Shown here: in pieces, positions 1 to 7,168 of the stretch
Layout: every line of letters begins with the position of its first letter
Numbering within the stretch: the first letter of the stretch is position 1
IMG/VR virus record: IMGVR_UViG_3300003322_001045
Coordinates: 1 to 34,963 of that record
From: a virus
Reading direction: 5' to 3' (one strand)
DNA length: 34,963 nucleotides
The notes under the pieces: generated by a model
What the model saw: only the letters and a program-made list of their open reading frames with translations
Told to the model about the DNA's origin: nothing
Database searches by the model: none
Program-made: the position numbers and the translations under genes

Positions 1-1
1 G

Positions 2-190
2 AATAGCAACCACTTCAATGGTAACGCGGCCGATGTGCTTGTGTATATAAACGGAAAAATAAACTGGAATCCGGGCGACGCTATTTGGGAAAAGATCGCG
101 GTGATTGCGGAGAAAAACGGGCTTTCGAGTGGGCACTGGTGGCCTGCCCCCAAGAAGGACTCTCCACATATTGAATTGAAAGGAATTTAA
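2..190 (+). CDS. Endolysin, M15-type D-Ala-D-Ala/L-Ala-D-Glu peptidase (3' part)
   Basis: The last 62 codons of a gene whose start lies before the window. The fragment contains S-x-H-x-x-G-x-A-x-D (as SNHFNGNAAD) near its start and D-S-P-H-I-E-L near its end. These are the zinc-ligand motifs of the peptidase M15 / VanY-like family used by many phages as endolysins that cut peptidoglycan cross-bridges or stem peptides. W-residues between them also fit the family. It is followed one base later by small membrane proteins and spanin-like frames, which is the expected lysis cassette. The precise bond cut cannot be told from this fragment. Confidence 0.85.
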   Translation, partial: NSNHFNGNAADVLVYINGKINWNPGDAIWEKIAVIAEKNGLSSGHWWPAPKKDSPHIELKGI

Positions 191-191
191 C

Positions 192-449
192 ATGGACGAA
201 ACAGTAGTTATAATCGGGCTAATCGTTTCTGTTTTGACAATAGTCGGGTTCGCTGTGGCTGTGGTTAAGTTTATTTCGTCCCAGGGTGCGAAATCGGCAT
301 TACAGGAACGCGCGACACAGGATAACGAAGCGAACATTGACGCGGCTCATAACAAGATCCGCGACCTAAATGCCAAGGTCGAGAAAATCAATACCGACAA
401 TGCAGTCCAGCAAAACGAAATCGAAAATATCAAGGAACGGCTAAAATGA
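192..449 (+). CDS. Small membrane protein with coiled coil; holin or XhlA-like lysis protein
   Basis: 85 residues. Residues about 5-27 form one hydrophobic segment (VVIIGLIVSVLTIVGFAVAV). The rest is a charged, heptad-rich helix (residues 35-85) predicted to form a coiled coil. One membrane span plus a cytoplasmic coiled coil resembles hemolysin XhlA-type or single-span holin partners, but the orientation in XhlA is reversed, so the family is uncertain. It starts one base after the endolysin stop and overlaps the next gene by ATGA, so the cassette is translationally coupled. The role in lysis is inferred from context. Confidence 0.7.
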   Translation: MDETVVIIGLIVSVLTIVGFAVAVVKFISSQGAKSALQERATQDNEANIDAAHNKIRDLNAKVEKINTDNAVQQNEIENIKERLK

Positions 450-643
450 AGACATGGAAATTTTCGGATCTCATAACCGACGCACAAGGAAAGCTCGACG
501 AAAAACGAGTGCTTGGAATGCTGTTTGCAGTTGCGGCGTTGGTTCATGTGTTTATTTTCGGTGACCTCGCGATATTCGGAGGCGTTGCCGGGGCAAGTGC
601 TGCATATTTGACAGGCGCTGTCGTCGGCGATCAGGGTAAATAA
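446..643 (+). CDS. Holin-like protein with two membrane segments
   Basis: 65 residues. A polar N-terminus (about 20 residues, with DEKR just before the membrane) is followed by two hydrophobic stretches: LGMLFAVAALVHVFIFG and AIFGGVAGASAAYLTGAVVG. The second is rich in Gly and Ala, as in class II holins. It starts inside the previous stop (ATGA) and its TAA stop overlaps the next ATG (TAATG). By size, topology and position between an endolysin and spanin-like frames, it is the best holin candidate here. No specific family is recognised. Confidence 0.7.
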   Translation: MKTWKFSDLITDAQGKLDEKRVLGMLFAVAALVHVFIFGDLAIFGGVAGASAAYLTGAVVGDQGK

Positions 644-1149
644 TGTGTGGAAGACGATTATTGCCGTTGTTGCTGCTCTTGGCCTTATCGTCAGCGCCTA
701 TTTTCTCGGACGAACCGACGCCAAGCCCGCAGAACTCGCAGAGCTTAATCGAAAGATCGATAGTATTGGTTCAACAATTACAGATCAGCAACGAAACTTT
801 GCGCAACAGCTTGGTGCAATTACAGACCGATTTGGGGAATTCGCAGGCCAACTTAGCGATCTTGGAATCGGACAAGGCAAAATTGCAAGCGGATTTGGAC
901 AAATGGCAAGCAGACTTTCTGAAATCGATGGCAACATTCGAAGCGCTATCGACCGATTGGACGAGGCTGACGGAATCGTGGGAGACAATGACGAAGCTCT
1001 ACGAGAGCTACTTAACAACCTTCAACGATTACAGGCGATCATCGGAACAGAAAATACGAGACATTGAAGCGGGTTCGGTTTGGATTGGCGTAGGTGCCGG
1101 GGTTGGCGGGATTGTGGTCGGGCTGTTGATAGGGCTGTTGGTCAAATAA
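643..1149 (+). CDS. Secreted/anchored coiled-coil protein, spanin-like (outer frame of nested pair)
   Basis: 168 residues. The N-terminus (RRLLPLLLLLALSSAPIFSDEP) looks like a cleavable signal peptide followed by a Pro/Ser-rich linker. Residues about 30-125 are a long Gln/Leu/Asp-rich coiled coil, and the C-terminus (about 145-168) is a Gly/Val/Leu membrane segment ending LLVK. A signal plus coiled coil plus C-terminal anchor resembles unimolecular spanins, but no lipobox cysteine is present: Cys2 is not in a lipobox. A 140-codon frame (645-1067) lies wholly inside it in another phase and starts two bases later. It shares a weak AGGG site with that frame. Position at the end of the lysis cassette supports an envelope-disruption role; this is inference. 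Confidence 0.7.
   Translation: MCGRRLLPLLLLLALSSAPIFSDEPTPSPQNSQSLIERSIVLVQQLQISNETLRNSLVQLQTDLGNSQANLAILESDKAKLQADLDKWQADFLKSMATFEALSTDWTRLTESWETMTKLYESYLTTFNDYRRSSEQKIRDIEAGSVWIGVGAGVGGIVVGLLIGLLVK
645..1067 (+). CDS. Rz-like inner-membrane spanin candidate (inner frame of nested pair)
   Basis: 140 residues from a GTG start that overlaps the ATG of the enclosing frame (ATGTG). The first 20 residues form a signal-anchor (IIAVVAALGLIVSAYFLG), followed by about 110 residues of regular Leu/Ile heptads (AELNRKIDSI through LQRLQAII). This is the usual organisation of Rz-type i-spanins: one N-terminal span and a periplasmic coiled coil. It is completely embedded in the 643-1149 frame, as Rz1 is inside Rz in lambda, but with a much longer dual-coding overlap. 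Either frame could be the only real one. Both have coherent topology, so I list both. Confidence 0.55.
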   Translation: MWKTIIAVVAALGLIVSAYFLGRTDAKPAELAELNRKIDSIGSTITDQQRNFAQQLGAITDRFGEFAGQLSDLGIGQGKIASGFGQMASRLSEIDGNIRSAIDRLDEADGIVGDNDEALRELLNNLQRLQAIIGTENTRH

Positions 1150-1167
1150 AAAAGGCCCCGAAGGGCC
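1148..1167 (-). terminator. Rho-independent terminator for the leftward early operon
   Basis: On the minus strand a GGCCC/GGGCC 5-bp stem with a TTCG loop is followed by six or more Ts (plus strand 1148-1153). It lies between convergent genes, right after the stop of the lysis cassette and just before the end of the leftward operon. The U-tract is only on the minus-strand side. Confidence 0.8.
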
Positions 1168-1172
1168 AGGAA

Positions 1173-1361
1173 TCAGAACTTCGAGTAAGCGGCGACCGCG
1201 CGAACTTGCGATTCGTCGTACAGGTTTTTCGGCTTCGGCGTCAGTGCGCCGACTTTGACGGCCTCGGATTTCGTAACCCGGACCTTGAAATACGATAGGA
1301 TAATACGCGCTTTCGCGTCGTCCGTGCCGAGTATTTCGGCTGCTTGTTTGATGTCGATCAA
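1173..1361 (-). CDS. Small helix-turn-helix-like protein
   Basis: 62 residues. The start, MIDIKQAAEILGTDDAKAR, reads like the first helices of a MerR/excisionase-type winged helix (I-x-x-A-A-x-I-L-G). The end has Y-D-E-S-Q-V-R-A-V, similar to the 'Y...D-V..' wing that follows in such small DNA-binding proteins. It is the last gene of the leftward operon, 12 bases downstream of SSB, with a GGGAGATCG site before the ATG. A regulatory or excisionase role is possible, but no integrase is in the window. Family assignment is tentative. Confidence 0.6.
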   Translation of the reverse strand: MIDIKQAAEILGTDDAKARIILSYFKVRVTKSEAVKVGALTPKPKNLYDESQVRAVAAYSKF

Positions 1362-1373
1362 TTCGATCTCCCT

Positions 1374-1745
1374 TTAACTAAACGGCGAATCGTCTTCGCT
1401 CGCCTGTTGTGCCGGCGGTTCGTTAGTATCAGGCGCGAGTATTCGAACCCAACCGTCTACCACCAGCTTTACTGCGCTATGCTTGTTTCCGTCTTTCTCC
1501 CAACGTTCCTGTATAAGTTCGTAGTCGAAAGTGACCTCAAGCCCTTTGTGTAGTTTCGCAACCTCCTTTTGGACATTGCCGGGCACACGATCTACCGGCC
1601 AATAGTCAACGCTAAAAAATGACTTCCACTTCTTGTCACCGTCCTTTTTGAATCGGGCGGTGACAGAAAGTTGGAACCGAATTACCGTTTTGCCGCCGAC
1701 ATCGTGTGTCGTCGGATCGGTGCAGATCCAGCCGGAAATGTTCAA
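1374..1745 (-). CDS. ssb: Single-stranded DNA-binding protein
   Basis: 123 residues. The N-terminal part fits an OB-fold SSB: start MNISGWICTDPT, then a strand pattern with K-x-x-I-R-F-x-L-S-V and a central S-F-F-S-V-D-Y-W (cf. T-x-x-x-x-V-x-x-W in bacterial SSB). The C-terminus is an acidic, disordered tail ending DDSPFS, close to the DDxxPF tip with which SSBs recruit repair and replication partners. The start overlaps the stop of the Mre11-Rad50 gene by four bases (ATGA), so the two are coupled. It probably coats single-stranded DNA during phage replication and recombination. Confidence 0.85.
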   Translation of the reverse strand: MNISGWICTDPTTHDVGGKTVIRFQLSVTARFKKDGDKKWKSFFSVDYWPVDRVPGNVQKEVAKLHKGLEVTFDYELIQERWEKDGNKHSAVKLVVDGWVRILAPDTNEPPAQQASEDDSPFS

Positions 1746-4700
1746 TACAACTCCTTCACATCGATCACGTTCTTTATGTACTCGCTGCCCTTGTGACTTA
1801 CGACGAGCACTCGTGTTTCGCTGTCCTTAAAATATGATTCTTGCACCTGATAATACGCCGCAAGGTGCGCCTGACCCACCGGTGCGTCTGCCTCGTCGTA
1901 GATTATTGGGTCATATGATCGGTGCTGCCGTTCGTTTCTGCGGCGAATCAGGGCCTTGACGTAGGCGTCCGATAAAAACGACTTGTGACCGGGGTTGCGG
2001 GCGAACAGGCTTGTTTCGGTGCCGGTCTCGCCGTCGTGAATCAGGATATCGAACTTCCCGGTTGCATCCGTTCGAACGCTGTAGCGCCCGGACATGAAAG
2101 GTTGTAGGATGCGTGTCGCTTCGGCGTCGATGGCATCAAGGCTGATTTCAAGCTCCATCGCGGGGATATTCTTGTGTTGCAACGCGGTGGCGATGACTTG
2201 CCATTCTTCGAGGTTCGCCGACAGCGCCGACAAGTCGAGTCGAGCGGATTCGATTTCCTGTTGCCGCTTTTCGAGTTCAGTAATTGCCCGTTTCGTTGAT
2301 TCGATATTCGCTTGCGTTGTCGCCAGAGCCGCGCGAGCGTCCGTGTATTCAGACTTGAGGCGCGCATGCTCGTTTTGCGCGGTTGACAGGCGTTCCGGTA
2401 TAGTTTCGTCGATATTGTATACCGATTCGCTCAGGCGCTTTAATTCAATGGACAAAGCAGCTATTTCAGCCTGTGCCGACTCGGCAGACTGTATTTCGGC
2501 ACGAACTTGTGATTCGTCGCGGGTTGATGCGGTAGCGACGGCGTAAACCGGCTGAGCAGGCAGCGGGTCCGGGATTGTGTCAGGTTCGGTAAACGCGGTG
2601 GCTCGCGGACGCGATAATGTTGTTGGAACGTCGACGAAAGTCGGTTCGACGGGGAGCGACAGCGTTGAAAGCTTTGCTTCCGCATCCGCAATAGCCTCAT
2701 GCGCCGCCGCAAGACGCTCCTGCGCATCCGGTGCGATGTAGCCGCATTGCGGGCATGTTTCCACGGTGACGAGCTTGTTTCTCGATATACTGGATTCAAG
2801 GTCTGACTTTTCGCGGTAGTATTTCGCACTCGCGTTGTCGTAGTTCCGATGTTGCTCTTGATTATGCGAAATTGCCGCCTGTTTCGCGTTAGAAAGTTCC
2901 GTATCCCATGCCCGCTGTTCGGCAAAAATAGCCTCGTTCAGCATTCGAACCTTTTGGCGCGCCGATTCAAGTTTTCCGTTCCACGCGATAACCGCCGCGT
3001 CGTAGGCGTTTTTGAGTTCTTGATTTTTCGCTACGGTCGAGCGATACGTTTCGATTACTTTAAGCTCGGCGCGGTTGGCTTCGAGACGTTCTATAACACC
3101 GGACAGGGCAGCTTTGCGCGCGTCTATTTCTGACGCTCGTCCACCGTCTGACGCTTGGCGTCGTCTTTCAGAATCGTAGGTCGCCTTGGCCGTTTGTAAC
3201 GCTTCCACGCGCTCCGCAACCGACTTTCCCATGGCTTCGATATTTTTCAAGGCCATTGCGCCATCAGCGGCGGCGGCTTCATGACCCGCGAGTTGTGCAG
3301 CCAATTCCGCTTGGTCTGCCATAAACTCAGACGCGCCGGATATCCAGCTTTCTTTTGCCTCGACCTGTTTCTTTGCGTCGGCGACTTTATCGAGTGCTGC
3401 GCGGCTTTCGGCTTCTCGGTCTACACCGGCTATAGCCTGGACAACCTTCCCAGCATCGGTGCGTTTCGCGCTCATGAGGCTTGACCCTTGCGTGGATTGC
3501 AGGGGCTGCACGTAAAACGTGGTGAGCAAATAATCGTCGAATGAGCCGTAAAGAGCTTCGCATTTCGTAAACATTTCGTCGAACGACGTTGTTTCAAGTT
3601 GATTTTCGTCACCGATATAGAGGTAACATTGTGTTGACGCGGAGTTCGTGTGAGCGCCTTTTATCTGGATGACGTGACGATGGTCGACGCCGTTTCGAGA
3701 CACAATCTTTTCTATGCGGGCGTCGGGGCCGTTGAAGAATTCTTTGATAGCACTTGTGCGGCCGCTTTCGGTGTCTTTGCCTACGATGACTGGGTACGGT
3801 GTCAAGAAGCTGAGCAGTGCGGATTTTCCGTCGCCCATATCGCCACCGATGCCAACGAGCCCGGGTGCGCCTGGTTCGTATTTGATATGGCCACCACGCC
3901 AGAATATTGAGCCGAAGACTTCGACGGATTTTACCGAAACGGAAATAGGTTCCGTTACTACCGGTTTTACGGACTTCGCGAGTGTGTTTACTTTTTCGAT
4001 GATTGAAGCCGACACGTCAGGCTTGTATATTTTGAACAGCTCGGCGAGCGTGAGTTCTTTTTCGGTCTGAACAACGCGGCGCTCTGATTTGGGCTTGGCC
4101 TTGAATGTCAGGCGTGACCATGGGTGACCGGAGGGAACGGTCGCGGCTTCATCATCGGTTTCGAGCCAGTAGGCTATGGTAGAGTCGTATGAGACGAGCG
4201 GGCGGTAGATTTTCCGGCGTTCGGGGAGGCCGTATGGAATTGTTTCATGCCGCGTAATGTTCGGTAGAATCGTAATCAAGTTCATCGCCGGCACAAAGTC
4301 CAAATAATTCCAAACATGATCGTCCATTCCCGCGTATCCGGCGTACCCGGCGAAAATCCGTTCTGATTCCCATGGGATATGTTGATCGCCGAGCGACCAG
4401 CGCGTCAGATTGGCACGTTCGAGTACTTCCGTACGCACGAGTATGCGGCTACTTCGTACTATTCGATCCGTCGAGTTCTCGCGTTCGACATCGGACACGA
4501 CGCCATGAAGCAAGCCGATTGCCGGAATATTCGGATAGCGTGCGCGGTTCGGCGCTACGAACTCGTCAATGTATTTTTCGAGCAGGTTTTCAGCAGCGCG
4601 GTTGGCTTCCTCGGCAGATAGGGATTTGTCGGCAAGGATGTGTTCTGTGTTTAGTTCGGGGATGCCGAAGAGGATTGCGTCACCAGACAGGGCGTTTTCC

Positions 4701-5044
4701 CGTATACCTATATTTCGGTCGTAACAATAAACCTTCCCCGGCTCCAGCAAAACAAGCCCAACATCCTGCAAGAACCCGTAGCTACCCTTCGGCTCGTGCC
4801 CCGGCGTGCCCTCTATGGCGACGACCGGACAGATAGCCACGAGTTCGCGCATCTTGCGCCGAAGTAGGTTGACACCGCCTTTGTCGGTCGCGACCAACGG
4901 CTTGTTGGACAGGTCGCCGGGGAACGCTACGAAATCGACTTCGTTTTCTCGCGCGGCCTTGATGATCGCGTCGAATTGTTGTTCGACGATTTCAGGCCAA
5001 CGGGGGTCAGCGTGCAGGTCGGGGGCCTCAATAAACTTTAACAA
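1742..5044 (-). CDS. Fused SbcD-SbcC (Mre11-Rad50) nuclease-ATPase
   Basis: 1100 residues, combining what is normally two proteins. Residues 1 to about 330 are a calcineurin-like nuclease: D9-x-H11, G43-D44, GTPGHE (residues 79-84, in place of GNHD), LLHG and GDQH. Residues about 375-1100 are a Rad50-type ATPase: Walker A GDMGDGKS with Lys407, long coiled coils, a zinc hook C764-P-Q-C767, Walker B IIYDEAD with Asp1050/Glu1051, and a VVSH switch motif. The usual LSGGQ signature is hard to see; GHKSFLSDAY occupies its place. Expected role: ATP-driven end resection and hairpin or recombination-intermediate processing, like T4 gp46/gp47. TTG start at 5044, after AAGGAG; promoter immediately upstream. 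Confidence 0.93.
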   Translation of the reverse strand: MLKFIEAPDLHADPRWPEIVEQQFDAIIKAARENEVDFVAFPGDLSNKPLVATDKGGVNLLRRKMRELVAICPVVAIEGTPGHEPKGSYGFLQDVGLVLLEPGKVYCYDRNIGIRENALSGDAILFGIPELNTEHILADKSLSAEEANRAAENLLEKYIDEFVAPNRARYPNIPAIGLLHGVVSDVERENSTDRIVRSSRILVRTEVLERANLTRWSLGDQHIPWESERIFAGYAGYAGMDDHVWNYLDFVPAMNLITILPNITRHETIPYGLPERRKIYRPLVSYDSTIAYWLETDDEAATVPSGHPWSRLTFKAKPKSERRVVQTEKELTLAELFKIYKPDVSASIIEKVNTLAKSVKPVVTEPISVSVKSVEVFGSIFWRGGHIKYEPGAPGLVGIGGDMGDGKSALLSFLTPYPVIVGKDTESGRTSAIKEFFNGPDARIEKIVSRNGVDHRHVIQIKGAHTNSASTQCYLYIGDENQLETTSFDEMFTKCEALYGSFDDYLLTTFYVQPLQSTQGSSLMSAKRTDAGKVVQAIAGVDREAESRAALDKVADAKKQVEAKESWISGASEFMADQAELAAQLAGHEAAAADGAMALKNIEAMGKSVAERVEALQTAKATYDSERRRQASDGGRASEIDARKAALSGVIERLEANRAELKVIETYRSTVAKNQELKNAYDAAVIAWNGKLESARQKVRMLNEAIFAEQRAWDTELSNAKQAAISHNQEQHRNYDNASAKYYREKSDLESSISRNKLVTVETCPQCGYIAPDAQERLAAAHEAIADAEAKLSTLSLPVEPTFVDVPTTLSRPRATAFTEPDTIPDPLPAQPVYAVATASTRDESQVRAEIQSAESAQAEIAALSIELKRLSESVYNIDETIPERLSTAQNEHARLKSEYTDARAALATTQANIESTKRAITELEKRQQEIESARLDLSALSANLEEWQVIATALQHKNIPAMELEISLDAIDAEATRILQPFMSGRYSVRTDATGKFDILIHDGETGTETSLFARNPGHKSFLSDAYVKALIRRRNERQHRSYDPIIYDEADAPVGQAHLAAYYQVQESYFKDSETRVLVVSHKGSEYIKNVIDVKELY

Positions 5045-5062
5045 TTATTTCTCCTTACTTTC

Positions 5063-5090
5063 AGTGTACACAATCTACACATTAAGTCAA
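5063..5090 (-). promoter_or_regulatory. Early promoter A (TTGACT-N16-TACACT)
   Basis: -35 TTGACT at 5085-5090, GTGTA at 5076-5080 (four bases after the -35), -10 TACACT at 5063-5068. It lies between the tRNA-like element and the SbcD-SbcC gene and should drive that gene, SSB and the last small gene. Member of the nine-site family described in findings. Confidence 0.75.
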
Positions 5091-5154
5091 GCCCCAGCGG
5101 GAGTTGAACCCGCATACGTCCTTCGCGCGTTGTGTCAATGCGTTACGCCGGGGC
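5091..5154 (-). ncRNA. tRNA-like element (intact T-arm and acceptor, short D/anticodon region)
   Basis: Minus strand, 64 nt. A perfect 5-bp T-stem GCGGG/CCCGC encloses the T-loop TTCAACT, and GCCCCG near the 5' side pairs with TGGGGC at the 3' side. The middle is about eight nucleotides too short for a normal D-arm plus anticodon arm. The best middle helix is ACG/CGT with a nine-base loop, so no anticodon can be assigned. It sits five bases after the stop of the 5160-6341 gene and abuts promoter A. It could be a degraded tRNA, a processing signal or part of an attachment site. Confidence 0.45.
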
Positions 5155-5159
5155 GATTT

Positions 5160-6341
5160 TTAATACAGCTTATGCGTCAAGCGCATGTCGTCCGGCAACG
5201 CGGCCTCGATTTCCTTGAGGAATGCGATAGCTGACGGCCAGTCTTTCGAACTGGTTCTGTCGGTTTCAGAGCGAACCCAGCCTAGTATTTTCGCCGCGCG
5301 GTCTTGCATCGTTTGCGGGATCATTTTCGGGTAGTAGTTGCCTAGCGTCGCGGCGTATTCTTCTTGCGGCGATTTCTGGGGTTCTTGTCCGAAAGGACTA
5401 TCTTCTTCGATGCGTTCGGATTCGGCGTCCTGTATTACGTGGTCAGCGGGCGGCGGCGTTTCTTGGACCGGCGCGGCAACCTGCGCTTGCGGGCCGAACA
5501 GCGCCACGGATGCGGCGTTACCGCCGTCGCCGAGTCCGCGAGACAGCGCTTGCAATCGGGCTGCGGTTTCCATTTTGAGAACCGCCGAGCTGCGCCGGAT
5601 CTTCGCAAAGTACAGTACGCCGTCTTTCAGGTCTTCTTTTTTGAAGCCGGTAGCCAAACATGCCAGTTCTCGGACGGCCTTGCCGTGCGCCTTGGTCTCG
5701 GCCTTAGCGTGCGCGAACTTCATTTCGTCATCGAAGTGCTTTTGCCGGGCATGGGGCGACTGATATTTAATGGCGTAGGCGAACTGGCCTTTGTAGTAAT
5801 GAGGTCCGTATTTTTCCTTGCCGAACGCGGTGTATTTTCCGACTTTTATCTCGACGGTATACCCTTGCGTGTCGTTCTCTTCCGCCGACCATTCCGCGCA
5901 GCACCGTTCCCACACGTTGTAGGCGCTGGTGCACACGCTTGACCGCTGCTCCGTGCCGTCTTCAGCAAGCACGGTCGCGAACTTCGCTACTTTTTTTCCT
6001 ACTACACGACGTTGCATGTTAGGTGGGGTACCAACGGGCTTACCCAGCATCCTGTTAATGTCAACTTCGTCGATTAGGTTTTCGACGATGGAGTTTTCAC
6101 CGCCGGATATGCCACGCGCAGTGGCTATTTCGTAGATCAATTCGGGCTTTGGCATATAGCTATCGCCTCCGACATCCGAAAAACTCTTGTCAAGGTTGTT
6201 CGCGTCGAATTTGACCTCACTAATCACCGCTTCGAACTCTTCCGGCAAGGTGTCCAGAGCATCCCAATTGATCGTGTTGGTTTTGTCTGACGACTTTTTC
6301 GCCTTGGCGCGTTTTATTGTCTCTGCGTTGCCTATAATCAT
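5160..6341 (-). CDS. Hypothetical DNA-metabolism protein, possible recombination (annealing) protein
   Basis: 393 residues. I do not recognise the family with certainty. The centre (about 130-270) is globular and Lys/Ala-rich, with a helical stretch F-D-D-E-M-K-F-A-H-A-K-A-E-T-K-A-H-G-K-A-V-R-E-L-A-C-L. This is similar in style to the helix of phage single-strand annealing proteins, where A-E-T-K/R-A-x-x-R-A precedes a hydrophobic patch. A Pro/Gln-rich linker (about 295-335) leads to a C-terminal helical domain. The linker holds an acidic EEDSPF like the SSB tail. The gene lies directly upstream of the nuclease-ATPase and SSB genes, so a recombination role is plausible but unproven. Confidence 0.6.
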   Translation of the reverse strand: MIIGNAETIKRAKAKKSSDKTNTINWDALDTLPEEFEAVISEVKFDANNLDKSFSDVGGDSYMPKPELIYEIATARGISGGENSIVENLIDEVDINRMLGKPVGTPPNMQRRVVGKKVAKFATVLAEDGTEQRSSVCTSAYNVWERCCAEWSAEENDTQGYTVEIKVGKYTAFGKEKYGPHYYKGQFAYAIKYQSPHARQKHFDDEMKFAHAKAETKAHGKAVRELACLATGFKKEDLKDGVLYFAKIRRSSAVLKMETAARLQALSRGLGDGGNAASVALFGPQAQVAAPVQETPPPADHVIQDAESERIEEDSPFGQEPQKSPQEEYAATLGNYYPKMIPQTMQDRAAKILGWVRSETDRTSSKDWPSAIAFLKEIEAALPDDMRLTHKLY

Positions 6342-6343
6342 GG

Positions 6344-6532
6344 TTATTCCATGCCTTCCTTATACCCGTTCTCCGCCGCGAACTTCGACATTTCTGCCTT
6401 CGCGGCCTTGAGGTTCGCCACCGCCTGTTCGACGGTCGGAGCCTCGCTCGTGATGTCAGGCTGAAAGTTTCCCTTCGCGCTGATCTTGTACGACAGGCGT
6501 ACCCGTGTGGATTCCGTTGATACTTCGGGCAT
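6344..6532 (-). CDS. Hypothetical small protein
   Basis: 62 residues, unrecognised. N-terminal half is beta-like (TRVRLSYKISAKGNFQPDITSE). The C-terminal half is an Ala/Lys-rich helix ending YKEGME. Strong site AAAGGAGG seven bases before the ATG. Its stop lies two bases before the next gene, so it is part of the same transcript. The 5' end overlaps the end of 6456-6629 by 77 bases in another phase; the strong site makes this the safer of the two. Confidence 0.7.
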   Translation of the reverse strand: MPEVSTESTRVRLSYKISAKGNFQPDITSEAPTVEQAVANLKAAKAEMSKFAAENGYKEGME

Positions 6533-6629
6533 ATTCTGCCTCCTTTAGTTCTTGCTCCAGTTCGTCGCAGAGCAGGCGCATCCGTTCTATAAGTCCGTGG
6601 ACTTTTACTTTATGTTCGAAGGTGCTCAT
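6456..6629 (-). CDS. Hypothetical small helical protein
   Basis: 57 residues from the ATG at 6629 (MSTFEHKVKV). The first 40 residues form a charged amphipathic helix (IERMRLLCDELEQELKEAEYAR). The rest is polar. The ATG overlaps the stop of the preceding gene (ATGA). The 77-base overlap with the next gene is longer than elsewhere in this operon, so the true protein may matter less than its role in coupling. No family recognised. Confidence 0.55.
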   Translation of the reverse strand: MSTFEHKVKVHGLIERMRLLCDELEQELKEAEYARSINGIHTGTPVVQDQREGKLSA

Positions 6630-6760
6630 GTCAAAAGCTCTCCCAATCGCCTCGCATGCCGGAACCAAATCAGCGCCATGTGCGCTTTGCCGGCATTAAG
6701 GCAGGCCGTCGCCGCATCGGTAAGAAGTTCGATGCGGCGAATTATTTCATCGCGCGCCAC
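6626..6760 (-). CDS. Hypothetical small helical protein
   Basis: 44 residues from a GTG at 6760 (ARDEIIRRIELLTDAATACLNAGKAHMALIWF). It is all-helical and resembles half of a TPR-like helical hairpin (A-x-x-C-L-x-A-G-K-A-H-M-A-L-I-W-F). It overlaps the end of the upstream gene by 14 bases and the start of the next by ATGA. A longer frame extends upstream to 6856, but that part is antiparallel shadow of a better gene. The start is uncertain. Confidence 0.5.
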   Translation of the reverse strand: MARDEIIRRIELLTDAATACLNAGKAHMALIWFRHARRLGELLT

Positions 6761-7121
6761 GTTGTGCCAGCCATTCCCGGTGTTCGCGGATCGCCCGAGT
6801 AAACCGTCCCGGCGTAACCTTTTCGGCAGCTTCCATGCTAACCAGACGGCGGACAACGCCGACGTATTGCACGTGCTTGAGGTTTGTTTCTCGGGCGTTC
6901 AGCCGCTGCATTTTGCGCCAGAGTTTCGGCGTCTTGCCGGTTCCGGGATCTTTGTTTCCGCGCTTGCCGGGGCCGTAGCCCTTGCATGACGCAACACCCT
7001 TACGCGGCGCGTGCTTGTTGCTTTTCTTGACTTTGTTCTCGGCGGCCTTATTGGCGTCGCGAGTCTTCGTGAAAATTCCTTTCACGAATTTGAACAGGTT
7101 GAATCCGTGTCTGTCCTGCAT
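6747..7121 (-). CDS. Hypothetical basic protein
   Basis: 124 residues with about one quarter Lys/Arg. The middle (residues 20-60) is a Gly/Lys/Asn-rich, probably disordered stretch (KKSNKHAPRKGVASCKGYG). The C-terminal 60 residues are helical (RKMQRLNARETNLKHVQYVGVVRRL). The charge suggests nucleic-acid binding. The ATG at 7121 has an excellent AAGGAG site seven bases upstream, followed by the same spacing as the 30053-30190 gene. It is the first gene after promoter B. Confidence 0.7.
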   Translation of the reverse strand: MQDRHGFNLFKFVKGIFTKTRDANKAAENKVKKSNKHAPRKGVASCKGYGPGKRGNKDPGTGKTPKLWRKMQRLNARETNLKHVQYVGVVRRLVSMEAAEKVTPGRFTRAIREHREWLAQRGAR

Positions 7122-7140
7122 TTTGAATCTCCTTACCCAC

Positions 7141-7168
7141 AGTTTACAGCTAATACACTATTTGTCAA
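7141..7168 (-). promoter_or_regulatory. Early promoter B (TTGACA-N16-TAAACT)
   Basis: -35 TTGACA at 7163-7168, GTGTA at 7154-7158, -10 TAAACT at 7141-7146. The -35 overlaps the last codons of the upstream gene (GTG CTT GAC AAA TAG). It should drive the small genes from 7121 leftward. Confidence 0.78.

Noticed and set aside
1441-1460. T-arm-like ATTCGAACCC in the SSB gene
   Set aside because: No acceptor or other arms around it; it is explained by SSB codons.
2094-2546. 150-codon plus-strand frame opposite the Rad50 part
   Set aside because: Ser/Ala/Cys-rich mirror of coiled-coil codons, no ribosome site, no domain.
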